Shown: in pieces, positions 7,742-15,113 of the stretch
Position numbering within the stretch: the stretch's first letter is position 1
Layout: every line of letters begins with the position of its first letter
From: Leisingera sp. S132
Lineage (GTDB): Bacteria > Pseudomonadota > Alphaproteobacteria > Rhodobacterales > Rhodobacteraceae
Direction of reading: 5' to 3'
Length of the DNA: 64,000 bases
NCBI RefSeq assembly: GCF_025144465.1
Contig: NZ_CP083553.1
Coordinates: forward strand, 764,501-828,500
Notes under the pieces: model-generated
What the model saw: the letters and a program-made list of their open reading frames with translations, nothing else
Database searches by the model: none
What the model was told of the DNA's origin: nothing
Made by a program: the position numbers and the translations under genes

Positions 7742-8638
7742 CCCGGCGGCGCCCAGTTCTCTTTGCAAAATGCGGTAGGCCTGATGGGCCGCAGAGGCCT
7801 CTGGCAGCTCTGCATGTGCTGCCAGAATCACCGGTTCCTCTGCCCCCGGATCGATGACCCGGACCGTGCGCAAAGGTTTGCCGTCATAGCTCATGCCGCC
7901 GGGCGGCAGGCTGTAGCTGATACCGACACCTTCGCCATTGGCTGCGAGGCTGCGCAGAAGCTCCAGCGAATCCGCCCGGTGCGCAATCCGCGGCACAAGC
8001 CCGTGCGCCTTGAACAGCCCCAGCATATGCTGCACTGAAAGCCCCTCCTGCGACAGAACCAGCGGGTGCTCCGCCAGCTCAGTCAGAGAAATAGCGCCGC
8101 GTCCGGCCAGCGGATGATCCGGCGGTAGCAGCGCATGCGGTGACAGCCGCTGCAATTCCGCCCGGCTGAAACCCGCGTCCAGTCCTAGGTCATAGGTTAT
8201 CGCCAGATCTGCCTCGCCCTCTGACAAGGCTGTGATCAGAGGCTCAAAACCGCAGGCCTGGTGGCTGATCTCAACCTCTGGCATGGCAAGACGCAGCGCC
8301 TTCAAGGCAGGGGCCAGCAGGAAAGGGGCTAGGTCGGAGAAGCAGACCAGCAGCAGACGCTGCTGCCCGGCGCTTGCTGCCTTGGGGTCTTCCAGCAGGG
8401 CTGCCTGCTCCAGCAGCAACTGGGCTTTTTCGGCAAATAGCCTGCCCTGCGACGTCATCGCCAGCGCCGCCCCGCGGCGGCGCAGAAATAGCGGATGGCC
8501 CAGATGGTCTTCGATCCGGCTCAGCGCCGCGGAAAGTGCTGGCTGGCTGACATGCATGGCTTCCGCCGCGGCGGACAGGCTGCCATGCCGGGCTACGGCG
8601 CAGATGTATTCGTAGTGGCGCAAAGTCAAATATAACAT
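7706..8638 (-). CDS. LysR-family transcriptional regulator
   Basis: A 310-residue LysR protein. The N-terminal helix-turn-helix is RHGSLSAAAEAMHVSQPAL at about residues 16-34, followed by the linker helix and a periplasmic-binding-protein-like effector domain. It is divergent from the dioxygenase gene at 8738, the usual arrangement for a LysR activator and its target. A short palindrome lies between the two. The inducer is unknown. Its C-terminal 12 codons are antisense to the end of irr, an unusual convergent overlap. Confidence 0.9.
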   Translation of the reverse strand: MLYLTLRHYEYICAVARHGSLSAAAEAMHVSQPALSAALSRIEDHLGHPLFLRRRGAALAMTSQGRLFAEKAQLLLEQAALLEDPKAASAGQQRLLLVCFSDLAPFLLAPALKALRLAMPEVEISHQACGFEPLITALSEGEADLAITYDLGLDAGFSRAELQRLSPHALLPPDHPLAGRGAISLTELAEHPLVLSQEGLSVQHMLGLFKAHGLVPRIAHRADSLELLRSLAANGEGVGISYSLPPGGMSYDGKPLRTVRVIDPGAEEPVILAAHAELPEASAAHQAYRILQRELGAAGSDLAQADHDVN

Positions 8639-8649
8639 GAGATGAAGGG

Positions 8650-8664
8650 TATCTTAGAAAGATA
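8650..8664. promoter_or_regulatory. Candidate LysR operator
   Basis: TATCTT-AGA-AAGATA is a perfect 6-3-6 palindrome in the 99-bp region between the LysR gene and the dioxygenase gene. The placement fits a shared control site. Confidence 0.5.
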
Positions 8665-8737
8665 TGATTTGAAACTATGCCTGTGCCGCGGCAGGAATAG
8701 CGCATCAGAATTGCATCATTCAGAAGCGGAGGCAGCA

Positions 8738-9535
8738 ATGGTCCACCCCCTCATCACCCCGGAGCATGTCGAACAATACCAGCGCGACGGCGTGGTTCTG
8801 ATCCGCGGTCTGTTCGCGGACCAGGTTGAACTGCTGCGCGCAGGGGTTGCTGCAAATATGGAAATCCCCGGGCCTTATGCGTCGAACAATGAAAAAGCGG
8901 GCCAGACCGGGCGGTTCTTCGACGACTACTGCAACTGGAGCCGCATTCCTGAGTTCCAGCAGGCGATTGAAGACTCCCCGGTCGCTGAAGTCGCTGCTGA
9001 CCTGATGAAATCCACTTCGGTACAGCTGTTCCACGACCATGTGCTGGTGAAGGAGCCGGGCACCTCGATGCCGACCCCTTGGCACCAAGACGGCCCTTAC
9101 TACTTCGTTGAGGGCAGTCATACCATCAGCTTCTGGTCTCCGCTGGACGAGGTGCAGGACGCGACCCTGCGCTGCGTGGCCGGCTCGCACAAATGGGAGA
9201 AGGAAGTGCTGCCGACCCGCTGGGTATCAGAAGAGGATTTCTTTCCGGATGAAGGCCAATACATGCCAGTCCCGGACCCGGATGCCGAAGGCATGACCGT
9301 GCTGGAGTACCCGATGCAGCCGGGTGACGCGGTGGCCTTCAACTACAAGATCCTGCACGGCGCCCGCGGCAATACCTCCAAGTCGCGCCGCCGCGCTTTC
9401 TCGTTGCGGCTGGTGGGGGACGATGCCCGATATGTGGAACGCCCGGGCCGCACTTCGCCGCCGTTTCCAGGCCACGATATGCAGCCGGGGCAGCGCCTGC
9501 GCGAGGATTGGTTCCCGATCCTGCTGCAACGCTAA
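8738..9535 (+). CDS. Phytanoyl-CoA dioxygenase (PhyH) family protein
   Basis: A 265-residue non-haem Fe(II)/2-oxoglutarate oxygenase. The facial triad is visible as HQD in TPWHQDGPYYF and the distal His in YKILHGARGN. The R in SRRRAFSLRL is placed to bind the 2-oxoglutarate carboxylate. The PhyH family hydroxylates substrates from phytanoyl-CoA to ectoine and small natural products, so the substrate is open. ATG 8738 is preferred over the upstream in-frame start because the extra residues cover the promoter and operator. Probably controlled by the divergent LysR protein. Confidence 0.85.
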   Translation: MVHPLITPEHVEQYQRDGVVLIRGLFADQVELLRAGVAANMEIPGPYASNNEKAGQTGRFFDDYCNWSRIPEFQQAIEDSPVAEVAADLMKSTSVQLFHDHVLVKEPGTSMPTPWHQDGPYYFVEGSHTISFWSPLDEVQDATLRCVAGSHKWEKEVLPTRWVSEEDFFPDEGQYMPVPDPDAEGMTVLEYPMQPGDAVAFNYKILHGARGNTSKSRRRAFSLRLVGDDARYVERPGRTSPPFPGHDMQPGQRLREDWFPILLQR

Positions 9536-9540
9536 AGGGG

Positions 9541-9601
9541 AGGGGGCGTTGCCCCCTCAGGCCTTTGGCCTTCACCCCCTGAGTATTTGAAGAAAGATGA
9601 A
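9541..9601 (+). repeat. Rhodobacteraceae-type intergenic repeat, copy A
   Basis: Contains a small hairpin (AGGGGGC-GTT-GCCCCCT), a second palindrome (AGGCC-TTT-GGCCT), then CACCCCC, a TATTT core and AGATGAA at the end. Two related copies lie at 32579 and 62622. It sits between the convergent dioxygenase and radical SAM genes and may act as a terminator. Confidence 0.75.
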
Positions 9602-9614
9602 TGACTTTCCGGGG

Positions 9615-10655
9615 TTACTTTTTGAGGTCGCGGCGGATGCCCATGTTTTCGGCGTTGGAGAAAGAGCAGGTCTTGCAGATGCCGAACTGTTTGAGGAAGC
9701 CGCGCTTGCGGGCGCGGGCGGCTTCGTCCGAGCGGTAGGCGGCGAGGAAGCCGTCCTGTTCGACATTCGGCAGCTGAATCACCTGATCGTAGTCGATGCA
9801 GCAGAGGCCCAGATCACCGTTCCAGAACACTACTGACTGGAACAGCGGCACCGTGCACATGGCATGGCTGGTATGGCGCGGATGGCGGCGCAATTCCTTC
9901 TGGCGCGGCAGGAAATGCGCAAACTCGCGTTTCTGGTCGGCAGAAGTGTAAGACCCGATCGAGAAAGTCTTGAACCTGACCCGGTCAAAACCGGCCTCCT
10001 TGGCCCAGGCCTCCATCTCGTCCATCTGGGGTTCGGAGTAACTGGTCAGCAACGTCTGCAGCACAGTCACCGGAGATTTGGAGCCGATCTGTTTTTTGAT
10101 GTTCAGGAATTCTTCAATGCTGGCCTTGACGTCATCAAAATCGGAATTGACCCGGTAGGTCTCCTGCGCTTCCTTGGAAAACCCGTCCATGCAAAGGTTC
10201 ACCCGGGCGAGGCCTGAGCGGATCAGCCGCTCGCTCATCTGGGGCGTCAAGCGGGTGGCGTTGGTCGACAGATAGGTGTCATGGCCGTTTTCATGGGCGT
10301 AAGCGATGAAATCCGGTAAATCCTTGTGCAGCGTCGGCTCGCCTGAGAAGCTGAAGTAGATCGCGGGCTTTTCCCGCTGGTCCTTGAAATCGTCAATGAT
10401 CTTGCGGAACACATGCGGCTTCATCATGCCGCGCTTGCGCTTCATTGCAAACGTCACAGGGCAGACCGGGCAACGCAGGTTGCAACTGTTAGTTGCGTCG
10501 ATAATGATGATCTTGGGCGGGCGCCGGAAGTAGGCCAGCGGCAGGAACCGGGCCAGGAAATGCAGTGCCCGCTCATGCAGCCCCGGAGGGTTGTCCGGCA
10601 GGTCTGGCTGCGCAGAGACGGGCTTCAGGTCCGGGGCGGGAGTGAGATCTTGCAT
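9615..10655 (-). CDS. Radical SAM protein with SPASM-like C-terminal domain
   Basis: A 346-residue radical SAM enzyme. The cluster motif C-x3-C-x2-C is in NSCNLRCPVCPVT, and the GEP motif that binds SAM is in FSFSGEPTLH. The C-terminus has cysteines in CTVPLF, GLCCIDYD and CKTCSF, matching an auxiliary Fe-S (SPASM/Twitch) domain as in peptide- or carbohydrate-modifying enzymes. No candidate precursor peptide is seen nearby. I use ATG 10655; a longer in-frame start at 10862 adds a low-complexity leader without a ribosome site. Substrate unknown. Confidence 0.85.
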   Translation of the reverse strand: MQDLTPAPDLKPVSAQPDLPDNPPGLHERALHFLARFLPLAYFRRPPKIIIIDATNSCNLRCPVCPVTFAMKRKRGMMKPHVFRKIIDDFKDQREKPAIYFSFSGEPTLHKDLPDFIAYAHENGHDTYLSTNATRLTPQMSERLIRSGLARVNLCMDGFSKEAQETYRVNSDFDDVKASIEEFLNIKKQIGSKSPVTVLQTLLTSYSEPQMDEMEAWAKEAGFDRVRFKTFSIGSYTSADQKREFAHFLPRQKELRRHPRHTSHAMCTVPLFQSVVFWNGDLGLCCIDYDQVIQLPNVEQDGFLAAYRSDEAARARKRGFLKQFGICKTCSFSNAENMGIRRDLKK

Positions 10656-10912
10656 TTGGCCGTCTCCGAATTGTGCGTGCGGGAACAACCTTAATGGCCT
10701 TGGCCCGGGTGGCAAGTGCCTGACCGGTAACGCCGCGTGAGTAAAGCGTGAGTCTGAGCAGGAAACGGGGGGCGGTCTGCGCAGGCCGACGAAAATAGCG
10801 GCGTCACGGTGCAGGCCAAAGGGACGGATGACGGCTCCCCCCGGATAACCGTCATCCGGCACCGCGAGTTCCGGAGATTGAAAGATCCCCGGACCGCAGT
10901 GTGAGAGAGATC

Positions 10913-11086
10913 TTACACGGGAGGCTTGCCCTTCACTGCGCGCGCAACCATCGCGGCAACAAAGAGGATCAGGAAAATGACGAATAGGATCTTAGCGATA
11001 CCGGCCGACGCGCCTGCAATGCCGCCGAACCCGAGCAGCGCTGCGACCAAAGCGATCACCAAAAATGTAATTGCCCAACCAAGCAT
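10913..11086 (-). CDS. DUF1328 small membrane protein (first copy)
   Basis: A 57-residue hydrophobic peptide beginning [20 protein letters not shown] and ending [11 protein letters not shown]. Two membrane segments flank a [12 protein letters not shown] turn, the signature of DUF1328. The family is often stress-induced but has no defined biochemical role. AGGAG lies 6 bases before ATG 11086. An EcfG-type promoter match lies about 50 bp upstream, inside the end of the next gene. A paralogue is at 12533. Confidence 0.88.
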   Translation of the reverse strand: MLGWAITFLVIALVAALLGFGGIAGASAGIAKILFVIFLILFVAAMVARAVKGKPPV

Positions 11087-11101
11087 ATCGTTTCTCCTTT
11101 T

Positions 11102-11545
11102 CTAGGCGCTGCCGGAAGCAGAATTCAGAGTACCAACCCCGGAGACACCGGTTTTGTTCCCTGGCCGCGTGTCCGGGGGTATCAGGTGCCCCATGATCAT
11201 CCGCGTCGACACGGGCCTGACGAGCACCGGCCATCTCAGCATCCTGGATTGCCTTTCCAAGTCCCGCTCGGCTGCACTGCCCATCAGAATGAGCCTTCCA
11301 CCGCAGCTGCGAACGGTTTGGTCGATCTTCAAACGCGTTACCACGTCGGACCCGCACTCCATGAAAGCCACTGCGATCCTGCGGTAGCGTGACAGAACTG
11401 GAAGCGCCGATTCCTGGCCTCTCTGCACGCTGATCTCCGCAGCCGGGTCAAAGTCCAGTATGGCGTCGCAGATATCGCAAGTGACGAGGTAATTCCTGGA
11501 CGCGATCAGGTAGACCTGTGCGCCTTCGCGGTTCTGCCGCTCCAT
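11102..11545 (-). CDS. Degenerate receiver-like protein
   Basis: A 147-residue protein that looks like a response-regulator receiver fold without its phosphorylation site. VYLIASRNYLVTCDICDAI resembles strand and helix 1, IAVAFMEC stands where the phospho-Asp strand would be but has no Asp, GGRLILMGS resembles strand 4, and PVLVRPVST resembles the strand-5 LVKP motif with Arg for Lys. The last 35 residues are probably disordered. It is divergent from the Crp/Fnr gene and directly upstream of a DUF1328 gene inside the stress island. Assignment rests on pattern only; a possible role is phosphorylation-independent protein binding. Confidence 0.5.
   Translation of the reverse strand: MERQNREGAQVYLIASRNYLVTCDICDAILDFDPAAEISVQRGQESALPVLSRYRRIAVAFMECGSDVVTRLKIDQTVRSCGGRLILMGSAAERDLERQSRMLRWPVLVRPVSTRMIMGHLIPPDTRPGNKTGVSGVGTLNSASGSA
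11135..11160 (-). promoter_or_regulatory. EcfG-type promoter before DUF1328 copy 1
   Basis: On the minus strand GGAAC (11160-11156), 17 bases, then GGTT (11138-11135). It lies 49 bp before the DUF1328 start and within the 3' end of the receiver-like gene. Confidence 0.6.
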
Positions 11546-11575
11546 TGCTTCGCTCCCCCTATGGTCTGCGATTTT

Positions 11576-11600
11576 GGAACTTTCTGGCATCACACGCATT
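11576..11600 (+). promoter_or_regulatory. Weak EcfG-type promoter before the Crp/Fnr gene
   Basis: GGAAC, 16 bases, then CATT, 33 bp before the start codon at 11633. The -10 element departs from CGTT by one base, so this is the least certain of the set. Confidence 0.4.
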
Positions 11601-11632
11601 AAACTGTGACATAGAGCTGAAGGGGAAAGACG

Positions 11633-12364
11633 ATGTCTGCGACCGCCTGCCAGAACTGCCCGCTACGCAAACGCGCCATTTTCACGCCGATGTCGCGCGA
11701 GGAGGTCGCCTTCACTCAATCCTTTAAAACCGGAGAAATGGTGGTGGATGCAGGCACAACCATCCTGCTGGAAGGATCAAACAGCCCGCAGCTTTTTACA
11801 GTCCTCAAGGGCATGGGCACGCGCTACAAGACATTGGAAAACGGCCGGCGGCAGGTGATCAATTTTCTGTTCCCGGGCGATTTTGCCGGTTTGCAGGCGG
11901 GGCTGATGGGTGAGATGAAGCACTCTGTCGAAGCCACTACCAGCATGACACTCTGTGTGTTCCGCCGGTCGGCGCTGTTTGAACTGTTTCAGCATCATCC
12001 GGAGCGTGCGTACGACCTGACGTGGATTGCAGCGGTAGAGGAGCACTTCCTTGGCGAGACCATTGCCTCGCTCGGCCAGCGAGATGCCCGGCAGCGCATC
12101 GCCTGGGCGCTTGTCCGGATCTATGAACGGCTTAAGGCCGTTGGGATGGAGGTCAAGAACGCAGTGCCGCTGCCCTACCGCCAGCAGGACCTGGCAGACG
12201 CGCTGGGGCTGTCCCTGGTGCACACAAACAAGATGCTGAAGGCTCTGCGTGATACCAAGCTGGCGGAATGGCAGAACGGGATTCTGAAGATCAGAAATAT
12301 CCCGGCGCTCGCCGAAATGGCGATGATCGAGGAATCCGCCCCTGATATCAGGCCGCTGATCTGA
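11633..12364 (+). CDS. Crp/Fnr-family transcriptional regulator
   Basis: A 243-residue regulator with an N-terminal cyclic-nucleotide-binding-like beta barrel (about residues 20-130), a long dimer helix and a C-terminal helix-turn-helix (YRQQDLADALGLSLVHTNKML, about residues 182-202). The start MSATACQNCPLRKR gives only C6 and C9 near the N-terminus and one more Cys near residue 108, fewer than a standard [4Fe-4S] FNR set, so oxygen sensing is doubtful. It lies in the stress island behind a possible EcfG promoter. Ribosome site AAGGGGAAAG. Confidence 0.88.
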   Translation: MSATACQNCPLRKRAIFTPMSREEVAFTQSFKTGEMVVDAGTTILLEGSNSPQLFTVLKGMGTRYKTLENGRRQVINFLFPGDFAGLQAGLMGEMKHSVEATTSMTLCVFRRSALFELFQHHPERAYDLTWIAAVEEHFLGETIASLGQRDARQRIAWALVRIYERLKAVGMEVKNAVPLPYRQQDLADALGLSLVHTNKMLKALRDTKLAEWQNGILKIRNIPALAEMAMIEESAPDIRPLI

Positions 12365-12473
12365 CGCGGCCGCAAGCGGTCTGCCTTCTCGGCTTTGCGA
12401 TTGAGCAGGTGCACCGCTCCGCGCCCTGCAGGGAGGCCGCAACGATTTTCGGAAAAAGTGCTCCGCGTGGATT

Positions 12474-12498
12474 GGAACAAATCCAGCGGCCGCGGGTT
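12474..12498 (+). promoter_or_regulatory. EcfG-type promoter before DUF1328 copy 2
   Basis: GGAAC at 12474-12478, 16 bases, then GGTT at 12495-12498; 35 bp before the start codon. Confidence 0.65.
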
Positions 12499-12532
12499 GG
12501 GTAGGTGAAACCAGCAACAGAAAGGAGATGGC

Positions 12533-12703
12533 ATGCTTTACTGGGCACTTGTCTTCCTGGCCGTTGCAATCATCGCCGGCATCTTCGGATTTAGCGGCAT
12601 TGCTACGGCCTCCGCAGGGATCGCACAGATCCTGTTCTTCATCTTCCTGCTTCTCTTCGCGGCAGCGCTGATCGTCCGGCTGCTTCGCGGCGCTTCCCGC
12701 TGA
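12533..12703 (+). CDS. DUF1328 small membrane protein (second copy)
   Basis: A 56-residue paralogue of the 10913 gene: [20 protein letters not shown], then a [12 protein letters not shown] turn, a second membrane span and a basic tail [16 protein letters not shown] stands 6 bases before ATG 12533. It is transcribed towards dps from its own EcfG-type promoter. The function of the family is not known; a membrane role under stress is inference from the control sites. Confidence 0.88.
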   Translation: MLYWALVFLAVAIIAGIFGFSGIATASAGIAQILFFIFLLLFAAALIVRLLRGASR

Positions 12704-12754
12704 CGGCGGCGCGCGGCCAAATGCAGAATGCCTGCATTCTCTTGCCGGCGGGGC

Positions 12755-12779
12755 GGAACAATCCCGCCTCGCCTGCGTT
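12755..12779 (+). promoter_or_regulatory. EcfG-type promoter before dps
   Basis: GGAAC at 12755-12759, 16 bases, then CGTT at 12776-12779: a full match to the EcfG consensus, 41 bp before the dps start. Confidence 0.8.
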
Positions 12780-12819
12780 TATCCATTGTAAGCGACCTGC
12801 AACAGAAAAGGAGTATCCC

Positions 12820-13317
12820 ATGACTGGCGCACTGACCGCCGTACCAAGCCCCGACAAAGTTGAAACCGGTGTCAGGGACACTGGCCCAATCGCTGACGGC
12901 TTGGCGGACGTGCTCGCAGATACGTACCGTCTGGTTTTCAAGACCCACGCTTGCCACTGGAATGTGGAAGGCCCGGCCTTCTTCTCAATGCACAAGCTGA
13001 CCGAAGAGCAATACGAAAACATGTTCTCCGCGGCCGACGACTTGGCAGAACGCATCCGTGCCCTGGGGCATCTGGCGCCATCGCGCATGGACGAAGTGCT
13101 GAACCGCTCCAAGATCGAGGATCCCAGCGGAGAGCTGAGCGCCGGTGAAATGGCGCAGGATCTGGCCGCAAGCCATGAGCGGATTGCTCAGCGCATGCAT
13201 GCGCTGGCAGAACTGGCAGGCCGCCGCCGTGACATCGTGACAGAGGACCTGGCAACGGCTCGCTCTGCCTTTCATGAACAGGCGGCCTGGATGCTGCGCG
13301 CAATCGCCAAGTCGTAA
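12820..13317 (+). CDS. dps: Dps-family DNA-binding ferroxidase
   Basis: A 165-residue four-helix ferritin-like protein that oxidises and stores iron with peroxide and protects DNA. The Dps ferroxidase residues are visible as H in KTHACHWNVEGP, H in FSMHKLTEEQY and D/E in AADDLAERI. ATG 12820 with AAAGGAG upstream is chosen; the longer frame to 12721 covers the promoter. Immediately preceded by a perfect EcfG-type promoter and followed by a strong terminator, so it is a one-gene unit in the stress island. Confidence 0.92.
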   Translation: MTGALTAVPSPDKVETGVRDTGPIADGLADVLADTYRLVFKTHACHWNVEGPAFFSMHKLTEEQYENMFSAADDLAERIRALGHLAPSRMDEVLNRSKIEDPSGELSAGEMAQDLAASHERIAQRMHALAELAGRRRDIVTEDLATARSAFHEQAAWMLRAIAKS

Positions 13318-13355
13318 TCCTGAATTTCATCGCCTCCGTGCGTGGACGGCGTAGC

Positions 13356-13390
13356 AAAGCCCCCGGCCGCTATCGCGGCCGGGGGCTTTT
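13356..13390 (+). terminator. Intrinsic terminator after dps
   Basis: A perfect 15-bp stem (AAAGCCCCCGGCCGC and its complement) closes a TATC loop and ends in TTTT. It may also stop readthrough from phyR on the other strand. Confidence 0.92.
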
Positions 13391-13459
13391 GCCAAGGAGC
13401 AAATGAAAACCGGACCGCGGGGCGGTCCGGCCAGGACGTCGGCAACTGGTGAGCGGTCT

Positions 13460-14275
13460 TCAGACTTTCAGCGTTTCCGTGGAAGAAAAGAACATCGCCT
13501 GGCTGACGGCAGAGCGGACTTGCTCTTCCGTGTAGGGTTTGGAAATGAGGAAGGCTGGTTCGGGGCCTTCCCCGGTCAGCAGACGTTCGGGATAGGCAGT
13601 GATAAAAATGACCGGGCGGTCGCCGTGTTTTTCCAGTATGCCGTTCACGGCATCTATGCCGCTGGAATTGTCGGCCAGCTGGATATCCGACAGCACAAGC
13701 TCGGCGGGGGCGCTGGAGGCAAGCTCCATCGCTTGGGCTTCGGTACGGGCGATGCCGGTGACACTGTGGCCCATAGCTGTGACAATCGCTTCCAGGTCCA
13801 TGGCAATAACGGCCTCGTCCTCGATGATCATCACCCGGCCTGCAGTGGCGCGTGACATTTCCTCGTAAGCAATTGAAATCAGTTCGGAAGCCTCGTCTTC
13901 ACTGACCCCCATGATAACACCTGTGCTGGCAGAACTGAATTCCTCTATCGTGTGCAGCAGCAGCGCTTCACGGGTGTTCGGTGTCAGCTGGCGCAGATGC
14001 CTTTGCGCCTTGGCGGCGAGTCCGGTATCGGCTTCATCTTCGCCTGCCGGTGCCCCGGTGGAAGACCAGATTGCGTGGAAGACCCGGAACAGGGCGGCCT
14101 TGGGCGACAGGCTGCTGTCATATTCGGCTTCCCCTGCCAGGATCGCCTCCAGCGCCGCCAGGGCATATTTGTCGCCGCTGCTCTGGCTGCCTGTCAGCGC
14201 ACGCGCATAGCGGCGCAAATAGGGCAGGTTGGCACCAATCTGGCTGGCGATCAGTTCTCCCGATTGAGCGGTCAT
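13460..14275 (-). CDS. phyR: General stress response regulator PhyR
   Basis: A 271-residue protein with an N-terminal sigma-factor-like domain (about residues 1-135, no DNA-binding residues needed) and a C-terminal receiver (from GRVMIIEDEAVIAMDLEAIV). The phospho-acceptor is D in LVLSDIQLADNSSG, and K in FLISKPYTEEQV completes the receiver site. When phosphorylated, PhyR proteins titrate NepR and free EcfG. It is divergent from nepR-ecfG, the standard order in alphaproteobacteria. AAGGAAC before ATG 14275 serves as ribosome site. Confidence 0.95.
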   Translation of the reverse strand: MTAQSGELIASQIGANLPYLRRYARALTGSQSSGDKYALAALEAILAGEAEYDSSLSPKAALFRVFHAIWSSTGAPAGEDEADTGLAAKAQRHLRQLTPNTREALLLHTIEEFSSASTGVIMGVSEDEASELISIAYEEMSRATAGRVMIIEDEAVIAMDLEAIVTAMGHSVTGIARTEAQAMELASSAPAELVLSDIQLADNSSGIDAVNGILEKHGDRPVIFITAYPERLLTGEGPEPAFLISKPYTEEQVRSAVSQAMFFSSTETLKV

Positions 14276-14307
14276 TGTGCGACGTTCCTTTTTTTTACAA
14301 TATATAT

Positions 14308-14332
14308 GGAACTATACGCACCGCCGCGCGTT
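14308..14332 (+). promoter_or_regulatory. EcfG-type promoter before nepR-ecfG
   Basis: GGAAC at 14308-14312, 16 bases, CGTT at 14329-14332. A perfect match 28 bp before nepR, implying positive autoregulation of the sigma factor. Confidence 0.85.
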
Positions 14333-14359
14333 TGGTTCCAGAAACCGCGCAAAAAATTG

Positions 14360-14563
14360 ATGGATCGCATGACACAGCCACAACGTGCCCGGCCCCGGAA
14401 TGAGCAGGCCGACCGCGAAATCGACGAAAACCTCAAGCGGGCGTTCGAACAGGTCGCCAGCGAACCTGTGCCGGACCGCTTCACTGACCTGCTGAAACAG
14501 CTGAAGGAAAAAGAGACTCTGGGAAAGATGAAGCAGTCAGAGGAGAGTACCTCGAATGACTGA
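14360..14563 (+). CDS. nepR: Anti-sigma factor NepR
   Basis: A 67-residue protein rich in charge, with the NepR core DENLKRAFEQVASEPVPDRF followed by TDLLKQLKE. NepR holds EcfG inactive until phospho-PhyR takes it away. ATG 14360 is used; ATG 14369 is a close alternative and would give 64 residues. The stop overlaps the ecfG start by 8 bp, so the two are translationally coupled. Too short for many gene finders but well supported by motif and position. Confidence 0.9.
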   Translation: MDRMTQPQRARPRNEQADREIDENLKRAFEQVASEPVPDRFTDLLKQLKEKETLGKMKQSEESTSND

Positions 14564-15113
14564 GACACAACCGGATCCCAGGGACGACCTGGTCAACCAT
14601 CTGGGTGCTCTGCGCGCCTTTGCCATCAGCCTGACCCGCAACAGCGCCACCGCCGACGACCTGGTGCAGGATACGCTCGTCAAGGCCTGGACCAACATCG
14701 AGAAATTCGAAGCGGGTTCGAATATGCGCGCCTGGCTTTTCACTATCCTGCGCAACACCTTTTACTCGCTGCGCCGCAAGCGCAAGCGCGAGGTCGAGGA
14801 TGCCGACGGGGCACTGTCCGGCAGCCTGGCGCAAAAACCGGATCACGACGGACGGCTTCACATGCGCGACTTTCATGTGGCTTTTGCTCAGCTCAACGAT
14901 GAGCAGCGCGAAGCGCTGGTGCTGGTCGGCGCAGGCGGGTTTTCCTACGATGAGGCCGCCGGAATGTGCGGCGTCAAAACCGGCACCATCAAAAGCCGTG
15001 TCAATCGCGCCCGTGCCCGTCTGGCTGAGCTGATGGATCTGGACGAAGACGGTCAGATTGAGCTGACCGACACCGTGACAGCCGGAATTGTCGCGCAGCA
15101 GAGCGCCGCATGA
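14556..15113 (+). CDS. ecfG: ECF sigma factor EcfG
   Basis: A 185-residue ECF sigma factor (ECF15 type). Region 2 is ATADDLVQDTLVKAWTNIEKF with MRAWLFTILRN, and region 4 is LVGAGGFSYDEAAGMCGVK with KSRVNRARARL. It directs the general stress regulon from GGAAC-N16/17-CGTT promoters, of which several are present within 6 kb. It overlaps nepR upstream by 8 bp and the histidine kinase downstream by 4 bp (ATGA). Confidence 0.95.
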   Translation: MTETQPDPRDDLVNHLGALRAFAISLTRNSATADDLVQDTLVKAWTNIEKFEAGSNMRAWLFTILRNTFYSLRRKRKREVEDADGALSGSLAQKPDHDGRLHMRDFHVAFAQLNDEQREALVLVGAGGFSYDEAAGMCGVKTGTIKSRVNRARARLAELMDLDEDGQIELTDTVTAGIVAQQSAA

